Below are positions 63,846-64,000 of a DNA stretch of 64,000 bases, piece after piece. The notes beneath the pieces are model-generated. The model made no database searches. It saw only the letters and a list, made by a program, of their open reading frames with translations, and was not told where the DNA came from. The stretch's first letter is position 1; each line of letters starts with the position of its first letter. The position numbers and the translations under genes were made by a program. The stretch is from Ahrensia sp. (lineage in GTDB: Bacteria > Pseudomonadota > Alphaproteobacteria > Rhizobiales > Rhizobiaceae), in assembly GCA_002706335.1 (NCBI GenBank), contig PAKZ01000006.1, positions 1 through 64,000 on the forward strand, read 5' to 3'.

Positions 63846-64000
63846 ATGAGAAATCTTAACAGGGTGCATCTCTCGGGTTTGCGTGCTGTCGAGGCGGTGG
63901 GCCGGCTCGGCAGTCTCGCGGTGGCTGCGGACGAACTCGGCGTGACCGCCGGTGCGGTCAGCCAGCAGTTGCAGCGGACCGAAGAGGCCTTGGGGAAGGC
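63846..64000 (+). CDS. LysR/GcvA-type regulator, N-terminal part only
   Basis: The first 51 residues of a LysR regulator continuing past the right edge. It begins MRNLNRVHLSGLRAVEAVGRLGSL and contains the helix-turn-helix AADELGVTAGAVSQQLQRTEEALG, in the style of the GcvA subgroup. The upstream 71 bases are AT-rich and shared with the divergent 56-aa gene. Effector domain not visible. Confidence 0.88.
   Translation, partial: MRNLNRVHLSGLRAVEAVGRLGSLAVAADELGVTAGAVSQQLQRTEEALGK

Overview
The window reads as chromosomal DNA of an alphaproteobacterium of the order Hyphomicrobiales (Rhizobiales). The evidence is high GC, dense ATGA-type gene overlaps, an aerobic-type cobalamin gene set with CobW/CobN and the CbtAB cobalt importer, a btaA-btaB betaine-lipid operon, a DUF930 gene, and palindromic repeats resembling rhizobial intergenic mosaic elements. 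I see no rRNA, tRNA, CRISPR array, transposase or prophage. The genus cannot be fixed from the sequence alone.

Layout. 0-9 kb: a DUF389 membrane protein, two tiny ORFs, then a four-gene catabolic cluster (MttB-family methyltransferase, zinc-type dehydrogenase, DddP-like M24 enzyme, FAD/GcvT demethylating dehydrogenase). This suggests use of a methylated ammonium or sulfonium osmolyte. 9-20 kb: a transglutaminase-like protein, a cysteine-synthase-family enzyme, an SDR, a methyltransferase, a P-type ATPase, then a phosphoesterase-btaA-btaB operon for betaine lipids, a dienelactone hydrolase and a DUF930 protein. 20-24 kb: a LysR gene divergent from a hemerythrin gene with a coupled 39-aa Cys-rich ORF, a probable small RNA, an operator-like dyad and betaine-homocysteine methyltransferase. 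24-32 kb: a NEW3-ABC export operon, an epimerase, a membrane-AraC regulator, a class III aminotransferase with a possible leader peptide, and a DUF922 lipoprotein.

32-45 kb is the late cobalamin block: cobQ, then a cobalamin riboswitch followed by cbtB-cbtA-cobU-cobW-cobN-GNAT-GNAT, and cobO. cobN carries an in-frame amber codon and two in-frame palindromic repeat insertions. 54-60.6 kb is the corrin-ring block: cbiX-cobH-cobL-cobI-cbiG/cobJ-cobM, all overlapping, behind a promoter and a long structured leader. Between them lie an amino-acid oxidase, an EmrAB-type efflux pair with a divergent TetR gene and two matching operators, a VOC protein, an AraC regulator, a TSUP permease and a TerB protein. 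The window ends with two small stress-type proteins, a DMT transporter, a Bcr/CflA efflux pump, a 56-aa conserved-looking ORF and the start of a LysR gene.

Working together: the riboswitch lowers cobalt import and corrin synthesis when cobalamin is plentiful. CbtAB brings in cobalt, CbiX and the Cob methyltransferases build and contract the ring, CobN (if functional) inserts cobalt with CobW as metallochaperone, and CobO, CobQ and CobU finish the molecule. A second theme is methyl-group traffic (MttB, FAD/GcvT, Bmt, BtaA/BtaB), which links betaine use, methionine synthesis and membrane betaine lipids.
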